Source: Gnetum montanum (taxonomy: Eukaryota > Streptophyta > Gnetopsida > Gnetales > Gnetaceae). From it: DNA of 64,000 nt. A program made the position numbers and the translations under genes. Every line of letters starts with the position of its first letter. Position 1 is the stretch's first letter. Below are positions 44,935 to 57,240 of this stretch, one piece after another. The stretch covers positions 24,289 through 88,288 of the forward strand of contig MNCI01030582.1 in the NCBI GenBank assembly GCA_015680685.1. The letters run 5' to 3'. The notes below the pieces were generated by a model. That model was not told where the DNA came from. It did no database searches and saw nothing but the letters and a program-made list of their open reading frames with translations.

Positions 44935-46631
44935 TAAAACACCACAAAATTTTACATGTTATAACCAATCTTTATCATGTAGCTTTCACTCCATGAAATC
45001 CAAGGTAAAATTTCATTGTAAATGTGAAAATTATAATGCACAATGGGCAATTTCACATGCTTTATACTTTTGAGGTTGAAAAATGCCTCATAAGTGGTCA
45101 AAGCCTCATTCCCCAAGTGAAAAAAGTCATCTAGTGTTTATATTTGTGCTTTAGGGTGGCCGAGGGGGGTGGGGGTGGGTGTAGTAAAAAATTTCTAGGT
45201 TGAAATCTTAGTACTATTTGCATGAAAAATGCAAGCCTTTTTTCCCTTGACTATGTGGCATAAGCATCTCTAAACCTTGATTGGATGTCAAGTTGAGTTC
45301 AACAATCTTGCTTTGTGGTTGATTATCCTAGTTGTTCAATCTTCATATCTACAATTATCAAATAGAATTTGAGTGACTTGATACTCTTGATATTAAATGT
45401 GCTCTCCATGTTTAAGGTAATGTCAAATAAAGACTTAAGATTTGAGGACATGCTTCTTTTAAGAGGGTAAGAGTATAGGAAAACATGCCTTATTGGTAGA
45501 TCAAATGTTGTTTCCCTCTAAAATAGGGATTAGAGGACTATGAAGATCCTTACGAGGTTTGATGAGTGGCGAGGTACCCCTACACTCCACCATACGAATA
45601 CGAGCATGCACGCGCGATCCAGTCGAACTCCGCAGACTAAATGCCTTAACGCCACAAGAAACACTTNATCAGTATGGAAAGTTCATCTCTAGCATGAAAG
45701 GTGTGCCCCGATTACTATTTATAGTAAATGGAATGGCCATGGAAGGAAGCACTCACTATGTAGAGTAATCCCCCTCAAAATTGGGCATCCATCTCACCTA
45801 AATTTGCATCCAATTTGTAACAAATGTGTAGCCATTTCAGAGCCAATTTGCAGCTCCATTTATGGCCCAAAAATCCTATAAAAACTAGCCTCCAATACCA
45901 TGTGCAAGTTCTAGAATTTTTACCAAGTTAAGGATTTTTTGTTCAGTAATTCTAAGCAAGTTAAGAATTATCAAGAAATTGGTATACACACAATTCCACA
46001 CTTGGGGCATTTTCAAGCACTCAAGAGCTCTTGCAAGTTTCCATACTTGCATTCTCTTAAACCCCAACATGGAAGCATTGTGGCCTTGAGATTTGGTGAA
46101 TTTTGATGTCAAAACTACACTTCTAAGATTTCCAAATCCTAGCATGGAGCAACTTGACATCCAAATTTTCTACCTTTCTTACCCTCCAATAATGACCTAA
46201 TTGGTAGATTCAAGGTTACAGTAGTGAAGAAAGGTTCGATAGCATTAGGAGTGGCTTAGAACCTAGATCATGGAGTAGATTACATCAGCTTCAATGGGCT
46301 TTGAACTCCTACACAAGTGAACCCTCCATTTTTTTGCTCATCTAGGAATTAGTTGTACACATTTCTCTAACTTATTCTTTATTTTTTTCTTACTAAAGTT
46401 TTAAGTTTTGAGTTTTGTGTTCAAAAATAAATTTATTTTTTGTGCATTATTCAAATGTATTTATACTCCCACATTTCACATCTCATACATTCCTAGTTGA
46501 TCTACTATACTGGTTAGGATGTGTTGAATCCCAGTTTTATCATGGTGGTTGTGGGCATTCGGGGTTGGAGAACTGCTTGCACCGAGGGTCCTTGGTTTTC
46601 ATTTTAGTGATCAAGGATTTTGGTTGTAACA
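44935..46631 (+). repeat. T3 5' LTR (about 1.7 kb)
   Basis: Starts TAAAACACCACAAAATTTTA, a decayed TGAAACACC, the complement of the T1/T2/T4 LTR ends. It matches the T4 LTR in inverse orientation for about 230 bp, including AATGCCTCATAAGTG. A G-rich run lies at 45160-45180, a CpG-rich patch with one N at 45545-45690, and a TATA box CCTATAAAAAC at 45870-45880. The end GTAACA is set by the primer site next to it. The 3' LTR is not in the window, so length is approximate. Confidence 0.68.
45870..45880 (+). promoter_or_regulatory. TATA box of the T3 LTR
   Basis: CCTATAAAAAC lies in the middle of the LTR. It follows a TTACTATTTATAG word that also precedes the TATA box in the T1 LTRs, giving the same order of landmarks. 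Confidence 0.55.
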
Positions 46632-46639
46632 TTTTTTCT

Positions 46640-46658
46640 TGGCACTAAAAGGAGGGCC
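46640..46658 (+). other. T3 primer-binding site
   Basis: TGGCACTAAAAGGAGGGCC starts eight bases after the LTR end. It matches the T2 site (TGGCGCTCGAAGGAGG) with a short list of differences, most of them at CpG positions. Confidence 0.65.
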
Positions 46659-47834
46659 TTCACCTAAATTTTTTTATTAGATTTATTCTTTCCATAGATG
46701 TTTGCAAGTTCTTTCTTCATTTTTGTAGCCAAAACCATTGAAAAAATCAATGCTAGTCTTTCCCCCCTTGTGACGAAAACTGTAGTGTGGAAGTTACAGG
46801 TGGTTGGGTTTTAGGATTTTCATAGCATTTGATATGGATTTCACAATCCAAAGCTAGCAAAGATATCTCTTTCTCCCCATTATTTTTACTACCAAAAGTT
46901 TATTTTCTAAGCTTCTAAAAGTGGGTAGTTCAACTCTCCCATGAGTTGGCTTTCCCCCACCTTTCCAAGTTGGGAGAATTAGCAGTTGCCTAAAATCAAT
47001 TTTAGTAAAAAAACACCAACTTTCCAATTTGGTTTTCAGCCTTTCCTCCATCAATGTTGAGGTAGGAGGTGTGAGATTTCAATCATCTCACCCCTCCTTC
47101 CTTTCCCCCACTACCATACCTAGTGTGGAAGCAGTTGGAAGGCCAACGTTGATGAAGTTTGAAACCAATTTTATAACCAAATCTACTTTTATTGCAAGTT
47201 GAAAGTAATTTTCTAGTTTTTTGAAACCAAAACTCCCAAGGAATCCAACACTACCTTTATTTTGCTATAGGAGAAACCCCAGCATGGAAGCTACAAGTGG
47301 TTTGGATGCTGGAATTTCACACAATCTATTGTAAATTCCTAGAGCAAAGCCAATGTGGAAGCCTTAATAAACATTTAATTTTTGTTGCCATATTCTTTGT
47401 CACTAAACTAATGTTGGTTTCCATATCAACCAAGCCTACTTTTCTCTCCTTTTTGGTAAAAGTTAGTAGCTTGCCAAAACCATCTTTGGAAATTACCAAG
47501 TTTTCATTTTGGTCTTCAAATTTTTTCCCCTCTCTCCAATGTTTGAATAAGAAGATGTGGGATTTCCATTATCTTACCTCCTTTCTCCCTCCTACCATAC
47601 CTAGTGTAGAGATAGTTAGGAGGCCAACTTGGATGAGGTTTGAAGCCAACGTTGCCAATATTTCATTTATGGTAAAAGGGTAAACCCCCCTGATCCCCCA
47701 CTTACTAATTATAGTATGTACATCATTTTTTTCCATTCTTATTCCCTCTAAGAGTTTTTTAATTGAAGTAACTAGAATCTACTCCTATTTTACTATTTGT
47801 AGCCTATTCTTAAGAAATCCTTAGCACTATAACC
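46659..47834 (+). other. T3 leader
   Basis: Noncoding, pyrimidine-rich, about 1.2 kb. It has a local duplication: CCATACCTAGTGTGGAAGCAG with AGGCCAAC near 47115-47150, and CCATACCTAGTGTAGA with AGGCCAAC near 47590-47620. The words AGTGTGGAAG and AGCATGGAAG recur in the palindrome array upstream of pol. The 128-residue frame at 47297-47683 has no coding support. Confidence 0.5.
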
Positions 47835-49930
47835 ATGCCTTTTCGAAACTCCACTAAATCTCCCTTCATCTTCACTAGTGAAGATCATAACCAACAAGTC
47901 ATGAGGATGTATGATCCCAAAGACCCTACCATCATTAAGTGTAGGTGATCTTTGAGAGTTAGAGGGGAGTGTGGTGATTTTTTAGCCATTAATGAAGATC
48001 GTTATAACTTCATTTGTGCCGAAATACAGGTAGGCATGCTAATTCTATGAATTGAAGTGGAGGCCAAAGGAAATTTGAGCTCATACATAGGGGTGGGAAA
48101 GAGTACATCCCTTCCCCATATGAAGAAATTCCTCTTAAGGATGTCTATTCTAACATCCTAGCCCAATTGATTACCACAGAAGAGGAAGATGACCAGCCTA
48201 CCTTTGGGGAACAACATGAAGAGGTGGATGAATTCAAGGTAGAATCTAAGCTTGAAGACATCCTTGGAGGATTGTTCTAACAAACATCCTCCAAAGTCAT
48301 AGAACCTTCCCTTAATGATTTTTTTTCTACATGGGCATGGTGCCATCATCTTCTAGTCCTCCATACCCTGCTATGGTAGATGCCACACCAGTTGTAGCCA
48401 CACATCACACTCAATCAATGTGACAAACAACAAATTATAACACATCGATGCCATTTACAACACAGTCTCAATATGTTAAGCCATTAATGGTGTCTTGTAC
48501 CATTGCAAATCTATTAAATACTCACAGAGGTTTCACCATGGGACCCACAAAAACACAAGGGTCACACACGACATTTGTCCCATTTGTCCCTCTTGGATAG
48601 GCATAAACATCCTTTTTGTTGTTTGACCCACAAGCCACAACCATAGTGCAACATTTTCCTTCTATCATGCAGCCCATAATGAGGCCACAAGCCTTACAAT
48701 AGAAGCCACAACCTTGTGTACAAACCTTGAAAACTATGGGGCCACTACAAGGCTTGGATCAAGCCTTCCAAATGATCCAAGACCTAACAAAGGAGTTGAA
48801 GAGGCTTAAAGCCTCTACCATAAAAATCGTCAAGATTATGGACTTCTAATAGGATGATTCCATAAGTCTTGTAGTCCCACTTTTGACACTTTCTCTTGGT
48901 GTCCCCATTCCACAATTTAGCAAATACAATGGAGAAGGTGACCCTAATTCTCACCTTATTACCTTTTGATATAAATGTTTACTCTTGCAGCCATGGCCTC
49001 ATATCATCATGAGGATTTTCTCTATGTCTTTGACTGGGAAAGCACTCGATTGGTATCATGCATTACCTAGAGGATCTATATCCTCTTTGGAGGACTTAGT
49101 AGCCCAATTTGTTAGCTGCTTCAAGTATAACTTGAAGCCTAACACAATGCTTGACCAACTCATGAAGGTCAAGTAGAAGCCCTTAGAACCTATACAAAAA
49201 TTGATTCAATGGTGGAATGGACTACTAAATGAAATAACAGTGCTCATAGCCAAAGCCCACTTACTAGGCATATTCAAGGGAGTAGTTAATGACTTCATCA
49301 AGTCTAAAATCTACTACCTTGATCCACAGTCTCTTAGCCAATAATTTTTACAAACTAAAAATATTGAGGATGCCATGAAGGCTAGCCATGATCTAGCCTA
49401 TATGTCGTATAGAAACCAACACATTCAAAGAGATAAAGAAAAGAGTAAACAAAATTACACTACCATAGTAATCGTAACCAAGGAAACTAAGACCATGAAT
49501 TAGGGGTTGAAGGTCAACCTACCCAAGGCCCCCACAAATAATTGTAATAACCAACCATCACCTTTTGGTATCACTACATCAACAAGAAATAGACCTAACT
49601 TCAAAGGGAAGGATAGGTATAAATACACTACATTGCCATTAAAACCATCTGAGTTGCTAGACCAACTATTAAGAAGTGGATGCATGCAACATAAGCAAAT
49701 GACCAAAGTCACTCAAAAGAAACATGAGTGACTATGCAAAATAGTCAAAGATCCCACTCAGGCAATGAAGGATGACCCCTAGTTGCTTAAATACTTCAAG
49801 CTAGATCACTTCTAGCATTATCATCAACTACTTAGTTGTGATACAGATTTTTGCCTTGCACTAAAGGATGACCTCCAAAGGATGACAGATAGGAGGAAAT
49901 TGGTCTTAGATGCTTCTAACCTAGTTTGGC
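47835..49930 (+). pseudogene. gag: T3 gag, Tat/Ogre type, decayed
   Basis: ATG at 47835 (MPFRNSTKSPFIF), then MYDPKDPTIIK, RYNFICAEIQVGML and EYIPSPYEEIPLKDVY. The capsid core at 48910-49380 reads FSKYNGEGDPNSHLIT, MSLTGKALDWYHALP, QFVSCFKYNLKPNTMLDQL and FKGVVNDFIKSKIYYL. The nucleocapsid end near 49800-49862 has HYHQLLSCDTDFC, with the first Cys position a stop. It is colinear with T2 gag. About a dozen stops, most explained by CAA/CAG/TGG decay, and a few shifts. Confidence 0.82.
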
Positions 49931-50489
49931 CACAAAACCAGTTGATGCAGATCTACAAAGATCCATTGAATGCTAATGATAGCCCCTTGTTATCTTAGCA
50001 TTTGACATCGATGAAAATCGAAGACTTGCAAGAGAGCCATTCATGATTTAGGTATTCCTCAACAATGAAAGGGCTTCTTTGGCTTTCCATAGCTCAAGAC
50101 CCCTATATTTTGTGAGAGTACTATCACAACTGCCTTCAAGGGAATATTTTGTTATTAAGGTCTCCCAACCCAACACAACCCAAATAGCCATAACGAAACC
50201 AATTGCATAACGACCCCCTATGATAACCAATGCTATTACCTCTTCCTTATAACCAATCGTTGACAACCAAAAAGCTACAACCAACTAGAGGAAGAAGCAT
50301 AAGAAAAAGCTTGATAACAAGGGAGATAAGTAGATAGAGACATGAAAGGAAGTGAGCTCACCAAAGCCCACTCCCATTTTGGCTATACCTATGATCTCCT
50401 TTGCCCCATCCCCTTCAACCAACAAGCCATAGGAGGACATCAAAGCCCATAATCAAGATGACAAAGAAGATCCACAATGGCCACAACCT

Positions 50490-51445
50490 AAAGTCAAAGT
50501 TCGCATTTTGGGATGCATGGAGGAAGTAAAGCATAATCAAGATGAAAAGCCCACAACCAATGAAAAAAATTTCCTTAGTGCAATGGACTAAGTTAGGTAG
50601 TCCCTCAAGTAGAAAAACATAACCTTAAGCTTATATGACCTAATCATGATATTTGCCACACATCATGAGGTGCTAGTCAAAATGTTGACCTCCATACTTA
50701 TTAGTAAGGATATTGCTACTAATGAGGAAGCCATCCATGTAGTGATGGTTCATCCTTAACATTTTGTGATAGTGAAATTAAGGTTAATCCCCAGAATGAT
50801 GAAGTGACAACAACTCCTTTATTCATAACCATATGCATAGGAAAATTTAAAATACATCAAGTGCATGTTGATGATGGAGCTATAACCAACATCATCCCAT
50901 GTACCATCATTGAATGCTTGGGCTTAATTGAGCAAGTACAACCTACAACCACTACAATTCTTAAGCCCTTCAATGGATCAAGAGTTGCCATCAAGGGGTA
51001 TAACTCCTTGGATTTTGTAGATAGAGAATAATTTCCTGTAACTGCAAACTTCTTGGCGGTGGAACATACACTATGATTCAACTTGATCTTGAGAAGACCT
51101 TGGTTGGCTTAGCTACAAGTTGTGTCTTTGTCCATCCATCAAGAAATTCACCTTCCTTACAAGGAAGGTGAAATCATCATTCATGGTGACAATGAGGTTT
51201 CCCTAGCTATTAACAATGTGAAAATTGAATAGGGGTTTGAAGTGGAGCTTCAAGAAGAAGCTCCTAGCCATGAAGAGAAAAAACCCAAGATAACCAATGA
51301 GAACAATGATAAGTAATGCGATACATTATGGGATGAACTCCTTTTTAACATCATAAGTGAATGGGATGATGAATACAAGCTTGTGCAGAATAGGCCTTAT
51401 GCACTCCTTGATCTTGCAAAGATTAGTAAGAATCTACACAGGTGA
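50490..51445 (+). pseudogene. T3 protease domain, decayed
   Basis: The N-terminal half (GCMEEVKHNQDEKPTTNE, then LSLYDLIMI and MLTSIL) is followed by FITICIGKFKIHQVHVDDGA, IIECLGL, FNGSRVAIKG, FNLILRRPWLA and IHQEIHLPYKEGEIIIHGDN. The active-site position is DDG (50870-50878), as in T2. After an acidic linker, WDELLFNIISEWDDEYKLV continues to LHR at 51436, where CACAG|GTGAAG would be a plausible splice donor. Several stops. Confidence 0.78.
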
Positions 51446-51639
51446 AGTTCAGCTTAACCTTCCCATGCACCAGTATCCATATAGCCTTACTTTTCATTTA
51501 TAGTTTATTATGTATGTAGTTGTTATTTTATGCTTTATGCATATAGCCAAATGCTTGAAGCCTAAGTTTATTTACATTATTACCTATTTACTACAACCTT
51601 TCTTTATTTTTACTTATGTTTTAAACATTAGAAAAGCAT

Positions 51640-51975
51640 CTCTTACAAACATGGTCTACTATGACCTTAAATTGAAATTCAAGTCTGCTAAGACATTAAA
51701 CTAGCATTATAGTTCACTATGATCTTAAATTGACATTCTCATATGCTAAGATGTTAAATTGGCACTACGTCTGCTAAGATGTTAAGCTAGCATTATGGTC
51801 CACTAAGACCTTAAATTGACATACAGTCCACTATGAATTTAAACTAGCACCCAGTCCATTATGACCTTAAACTGGCATTCTCATCCACCAAAACGTTAAA
51901 CTAGCACTATAGTATGCTAAGACTCTAAACTGGTGATATGACCTACCATGGCCTTAAACTAGTGAAACTATATAA
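51640..51975 (+). repeat. T3 minisatellite, about 11 units of 28-30 bp
   Basis: Tandem imperfect copies of GTCCACTATGACCTTAAACT followed by AGCAT or a variant. It is the inverse complement of the motif in T2 (27455-27700) and T1, as expected since T3 is in the opposite orientation. It lies directly after protease in all three elements. Confidence 0.75.
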
Positions 51976-54900
51976 CCTGTTCTTGTAATGGCCTAAAACT
52001 AGCAAACATCTCTTTTATTATTCTTTTCTTAGCCTATTACTGCATCAATTAGCCATTTGCTTTTATAACCAAAAAACATCACATAACTATTTTCAAGGTT
52101 TACAACATTTACAATATTTACTACTACCATAGATGCATATAACCAAGAAATAAAACCAAATATTTAAATTTAAAATTAAATGTCCATAACATATATAGGC
52201 ATAACCACAATGTGTAGCAATGATGCCAAAGAGTAACCATCCATGACATAGTTTTCACTAACCATAACCATCAACATGAAAAAATAAATAGATAGGCAAC
52301 GAGCTAAACTGAAGGAGGTTGCTAAGTAGCATTTGAAGGAGGAAGTGAGGGGTCATTCCCACCCTTATTATTGTGGCCATCAATGTCTCCTAAGGCTTGA
52401 AATGTAATAAGATATAGATAGTTAGTAATCCATAGTTGAAATCATAACTTAAGACAAAGACTAAAACACAAAATATATCAAATCTATGGAGAGTTTGGCT
52501 TCATCACTTCCAAGGATAGATGGGGAAGGCCTTCCTCAAAATGATGGAGGATCTAGTCCTCCATCATGTTGACCCAGTCAACAGCCCTAAGATCAATGCT
52601 AGAAAGAATGCTGATCCTATCTATAGAAGTCCAAGTAGGAGGCTTATGAGTAATAGTAGTTGTAGCAGTCTCACTCGCAATAGTAGTAATCTAAAAAGTA
52701 GGGAATTGCTCCACCTTGAAAGTAATTTCAAAATGACAATAAGCACTCTCTACTTGGATTCCTTGAATGAATAGCTCTCTCTTGTGTTGTTCAATCGAGT
52801 CTTCCTTAAACCCCTTTAGGTAGGTCTCATGATTGGCCTTATATTGACGCTTGTGGGTCTTTTGGGTCTTGCCCCACTCCAAGACCCAAATGTAGTGATC
52901 CTTTTAGTTCTCAAAATTTTGGAAAATGAGGTCCATTTGCATACAATATTCTACCATCTTCCATAGGATTGCTACTTTGTCTTGAATGATATGTGAGTAG
53001 TGGATCCAAGTGATCTCGTTAGTTTGTAACTCCCATGAGTTAGCCACTTGGGCTTCCACAAAGGCTTTATGGTCTTAGAGATCCCTAATAATATCCTCCT
53101 ACCTTTGAGTCTTTTCCCTCAAGGCCACAACTTCCTCCCATAGGGATTCATTGGACTTCTTTAGCTCCCATGAAGCTTTTGTGCATGACATTGCTAAATT
53201 AGCGATAGTGTTGTACAGCTTCACGGGTATACTAGACACATCAGAGGGAAGTCTAGGTAAGGAGTCTACCTCCATGTCTCTACTAGGGTCCCATGCCATG
53301 GATATTTCTACACAAAACATAAAATACAACCATAAGACAAAACCCAAGATAACCATAATGCAAGCAAAGTCCACGACTGAAGCACATAAAACAAAATCCT
53401 TACCTATCTCAAGTGCAACCTGATGCAATCGATCGATGATGTCCTTAGCCATCCCACCAAGGACTCCACTTTGTTTAGAGTTTCTACCCATGGTTTCATG
53501 TGAAACTTAGGGATAGGAGCTTGCGCTGGTAGATCAAAAACTACAATAAGCATAATAATCATTGAAAGGTTAGGATGACATTCAAAGATAACTAATAAGA
53601 TATAATGAAAATAGTGAGGCATAAGCATACCTGGCTTCTCCTCCTCCTTTTCCTCTAGGATGATGGAAGAGGTACCTAGTACTGCCTCACCAAACAAGGC
53701 ATCTAAATTATCTATACCTACGTTGGCAAGTCCTTCAACTGTAGGTTGCTTTAGGAGTGCCTCTTCTACATACCTTTATTTTGCCTATATAGCAACTTTG
53801 GCTATTATAAATTGATGCTTATCTATAAGCATAGCACAAAGAAAATTCATTAACACATAAAATCATAAAGTAGTCATAAAATTTTAAAAACAAAATAGCC
53901 AAAATTAAACAAAGAATACTTGTAACTACCTTCTATGATGGCTTACACTTAAACTTAAAATTCTTCGATGTAGGTTGATCTAATGCTAGGGGTGCCTCCT
54001 CCATAGGCATGTTGAGTTTCTCTCTAGCTACCCCTTCAGCCTCCATGCATCATTGTCTAGCATCATGGATAGTAGCAGGAAACTAGAGGGGATTATCATC
54101 ATCAATACTATTAGGAGACTCATGCTACCTAAGATCAAGATTATTAGTGGTGATGGATAATGTTTCATCCATCCCCTCTAGTGGGTTTTGGGCTTGCATT
54201 GTTGGATAAATGTGCTTTATCCAAGGCCTAGGAAGTTGGCTTGGATCTTGGGAAATCCATTACCCATTCCTATATACCACCAAAAACTTCACAAACCTCT
54301 TTAGATAATCTAAAAAATGCAAAGTGTATATGGATTATCATAGAGGTATCAACATGGAGTCTAAGGATCTCCTCTTAAAACCAATAGCCAAAGTAGTAGC
54401 CCAATCAAATTTGATGCCCTCCATCAAGACCTTCTTAAAGGTAAACCCCTATGCTAGGTTGATTACCTTCTTTTGTGATAGTAGTTTGGGGAATGCATGA
54501 GACCTAAACAAAGGATATGACTCCCTTGCATCAGGATTCATGAAGCTATCCATCAAAATTCCAGAGTGGCCCATGCTGGCATCAAAACACTCTAGAACTT
54601 CCTTGTGATGGAATGATTCCCTCATTATCCTAATGGGAACCTTTGCCTCATGACACCAAACAAGTCACGAAAGAGGGTAGCACCTACATCCATGTTTACC
54701 TTAACACCTTAGATGATGGTGCTAAAGTAACCAACCTTCTCATCAAAGGAGTTGATAACATGCAACATCTCCGTAGTAGGAATGGAAGGGATAGGTGCCA
54801 TAAATACATTGAGAAAATTTGCATGCTAGATGTTTGCTTGAACATATCTAGGCATATGCCCATTTAGCCACTCCTATGATGATGTCACATCACCAAACTT

Positions 54901-55851
54901 TAGGATGATGGTATCCTCATGACATGAACATGAAACTTGTATAGTGACATCACCTAAGGTGGAAGGTCATGTGAAGAAATAACCAAAGGTTAGCATCTAT
55001 ATGAGCAATTTTAACAACAAAGAAAATCAATAAAACACTATAAACTATATGTTTACCTTTACTTTTCTTCTACAGTGAGGAGGTTCTAGCTACAAGGGTT
55101 CGATCTATGCTATCAGTAGCTACCCACTACATGTGAATCATTCCATCATCCTTTCACTTCTTGTATACAAGGTTAAACTTGGTGGCGTATTCATCAAAGT
55201 CCCCTCTTAACTATTTATACACAATAGCTTTGATTTGGGAACTCTTGGTGAATTCATCCAAAGTAGTTTGAGCCACTACTAGGATTTCATCATTGACCTT
55301 GTACCTACAATAAGTTAAATCAATGAAGTTAGGTAAGATAATCAAGCTAAAACCATAAAAACATTACAATAACCATGTTACCCTTGTAGATGATACATAG
55401 TGCCAAATGGGTTATGGAATAATGTGTGGGTTCTATGCACCACCGTCAGAGTATTGTTAGTATTATATTGACTATACTCTGGCATCATCTAGATCTTTGA
55501 AAGGTAACATGAACTTATGGCATCTATTGGTCCCCCTGTAGTCTTAAGAACTAGCCTATCAGTAATATACCTATTAACTAGGCTAGATGTTAGAGGCAAT
55601 AGGTTTTCCATAGTGACCCTGGCTACACTCATGGAAAAGTGTGATCATAGCATCACACTAAAGTTCCTAAGGAGGTAGGAAAGGAAGTCCCTTGCCTTAG
55701 GTCGGAACCATAACAAGAGCTTTCCAAGAGGCATGTCATGTGGTGGAGTATTGGTGTTGGGATGACCAATGTAGCACAAAATACCAACCAGCTCCACTAT
55801 GATGGGAATAGGCCTCAAGAAGACCCTACATGAAACAAAATAAAAACATTG

Positions 55852-56275
55852 TGACCAATTAGAATTTCTTAACAATTTTGACAAAACATCCAGTCAAAGG
55901 TGAAATTAGCCACTATAAAAAGCTCTAAGGTGTTTATATAAATTGGATTAAGAAATTCCATAAAAAGGCGCGATTACAACCTTTCAAAGCAAAAACATCA
56001 TGACCTATTTGAATTACTTAGCAAATTTAGACAGGACATCTAGTTGGAGGTGAAATTAGCCTATGCAAAAAGCTCTAAGGTGTTTATCTAAAGTAGTCTA
56101 AGTAATTCCACTAGAAAACATTATCACAACCCTACATAACCTTACATCATGACCAATTGTAATTTCTTTACAAATTTAGAGAAAACTTCCAAAGTTAGAG
56201 GTGAAATTAGCCTTTGTAAAAAGCTCTAAGTTATCTTAAGAAATTCCATAAAAGCATTGTCACTATATCTCATAC
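55852..56275 (-). repeat. Tandem repeat of about 148 bp in an intron of the T3 opposite-strand gene
   Basis: Three units begin GACCAATT or GACCTATTTGAATT (55852, 55999, 56149). They share GGTGAAATTAGCC, AAAAAGCTCTAAG and GAAATTCCA words at constant offsets. It lies just upstream of the 55825 exon. No coding pattern. Confidence 0.7.
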
Positions 56276-57240
56276 CCTTTATGGCCAAAACATTATAGCC
56301 AAAACAATATCTTAGTCTAAATTATGCATAAATTTTTAAAAAAGCAAGCATAAATTTCGAAAGATCATCTAAATTTTGAAAAGTATGCCTAAATTTGGAA
56401 AAACAATCTAAACTATGCACAAGTTTAGAAAAAGCATGATAAACTTAGAAAAAGCCATGTAGCCATACTTAAAAGTTATTTAAAATAGAAAAACGTTTTA
56501 CTCTTCTATAAAAAGAAAAATTAAGCACATCAACCACTTTTATTTTGGTTAATGTACTACAACCATGAGTTTTGCTTGGATTCACACAGCCATAGCAAAA
56601 AATTCATAAAAACTTTATTTTAAGTCCAATTGGAGTGATTCCACCTCTATTGGAAAGTTGATGCCAAAGCCTATGTAGCCGTGACCAGAAACTAGTAAAA
56701 ATATTTTCCATTATTTTATAAAAATTTCATTAATCTACATGAAATTACAAAAGCAATACAAATAACCTAATTACGCAATGTTAGGAAAATAGCCATAACG
56801 TCCTCATGTCAAAGTCAAATTAAATGAGATAAAAATTGTTGGAAAGCTTAAATAAATGGATACAAATTCATAACCTTTAATTTTACAAATATTTAGCAAT
56901 TTTATTGAGAAAAAATACACAACTTTTCTTGCTTATTTATAGAAAAACTTCAAAAATATCAAGGCCTAAATTTCATATAGCCATTAAAATAGTTGAAATA
57001 TCCAAAACCATTGAAACTCATTTAAATTCACATCAAAATAAAGGTAGGATTTTGTTAAAATTTAATTTTAGAAAATCCTAAGGCCTAGATCTTAAAAAAA
57101 AAAAAATACAGCCATACTGCAAGATTTTGAGAAAAAGGCATAAAACAACAAGCCCTAATTTCAAATCAAATCTACAAAAGCTAGAACTATTAAACAACTA
57201 TAGATCTACATGGGAGTAGCCAAAATAGGAGACAAGATTT
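56276..57240. other. AT-rich intron-like sequence in T3
   Basis: Runs of AAATTT/AAAGCAT words (56330-56460) and otherwise unremarkable. No exon recognised between the first exon and the 55825 exon, although T1 cannot help because it lacks this part. Confidence 0.45.

Noticed and set aside
47297-47683. 128-codon plus-strand frame in the T3 leader
   Set aside because: Phe/Leu/Ser-rich, no homologue among the other copies, and it lies between primer site and gag where T1 and T2 are noncoding.
53151-53423. Plus-strand 90-codon frame in T3
   Set aside because: Opposite to a well-supported exon of the antisense gene and without motif.
55382-55825. Plant mobile domain or transposase in the antisense gene
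   Set aside because: Considered because it is a plant multi-exon gene in a transposon, but I could not find the diagnostic motifs, so no family is claimed.
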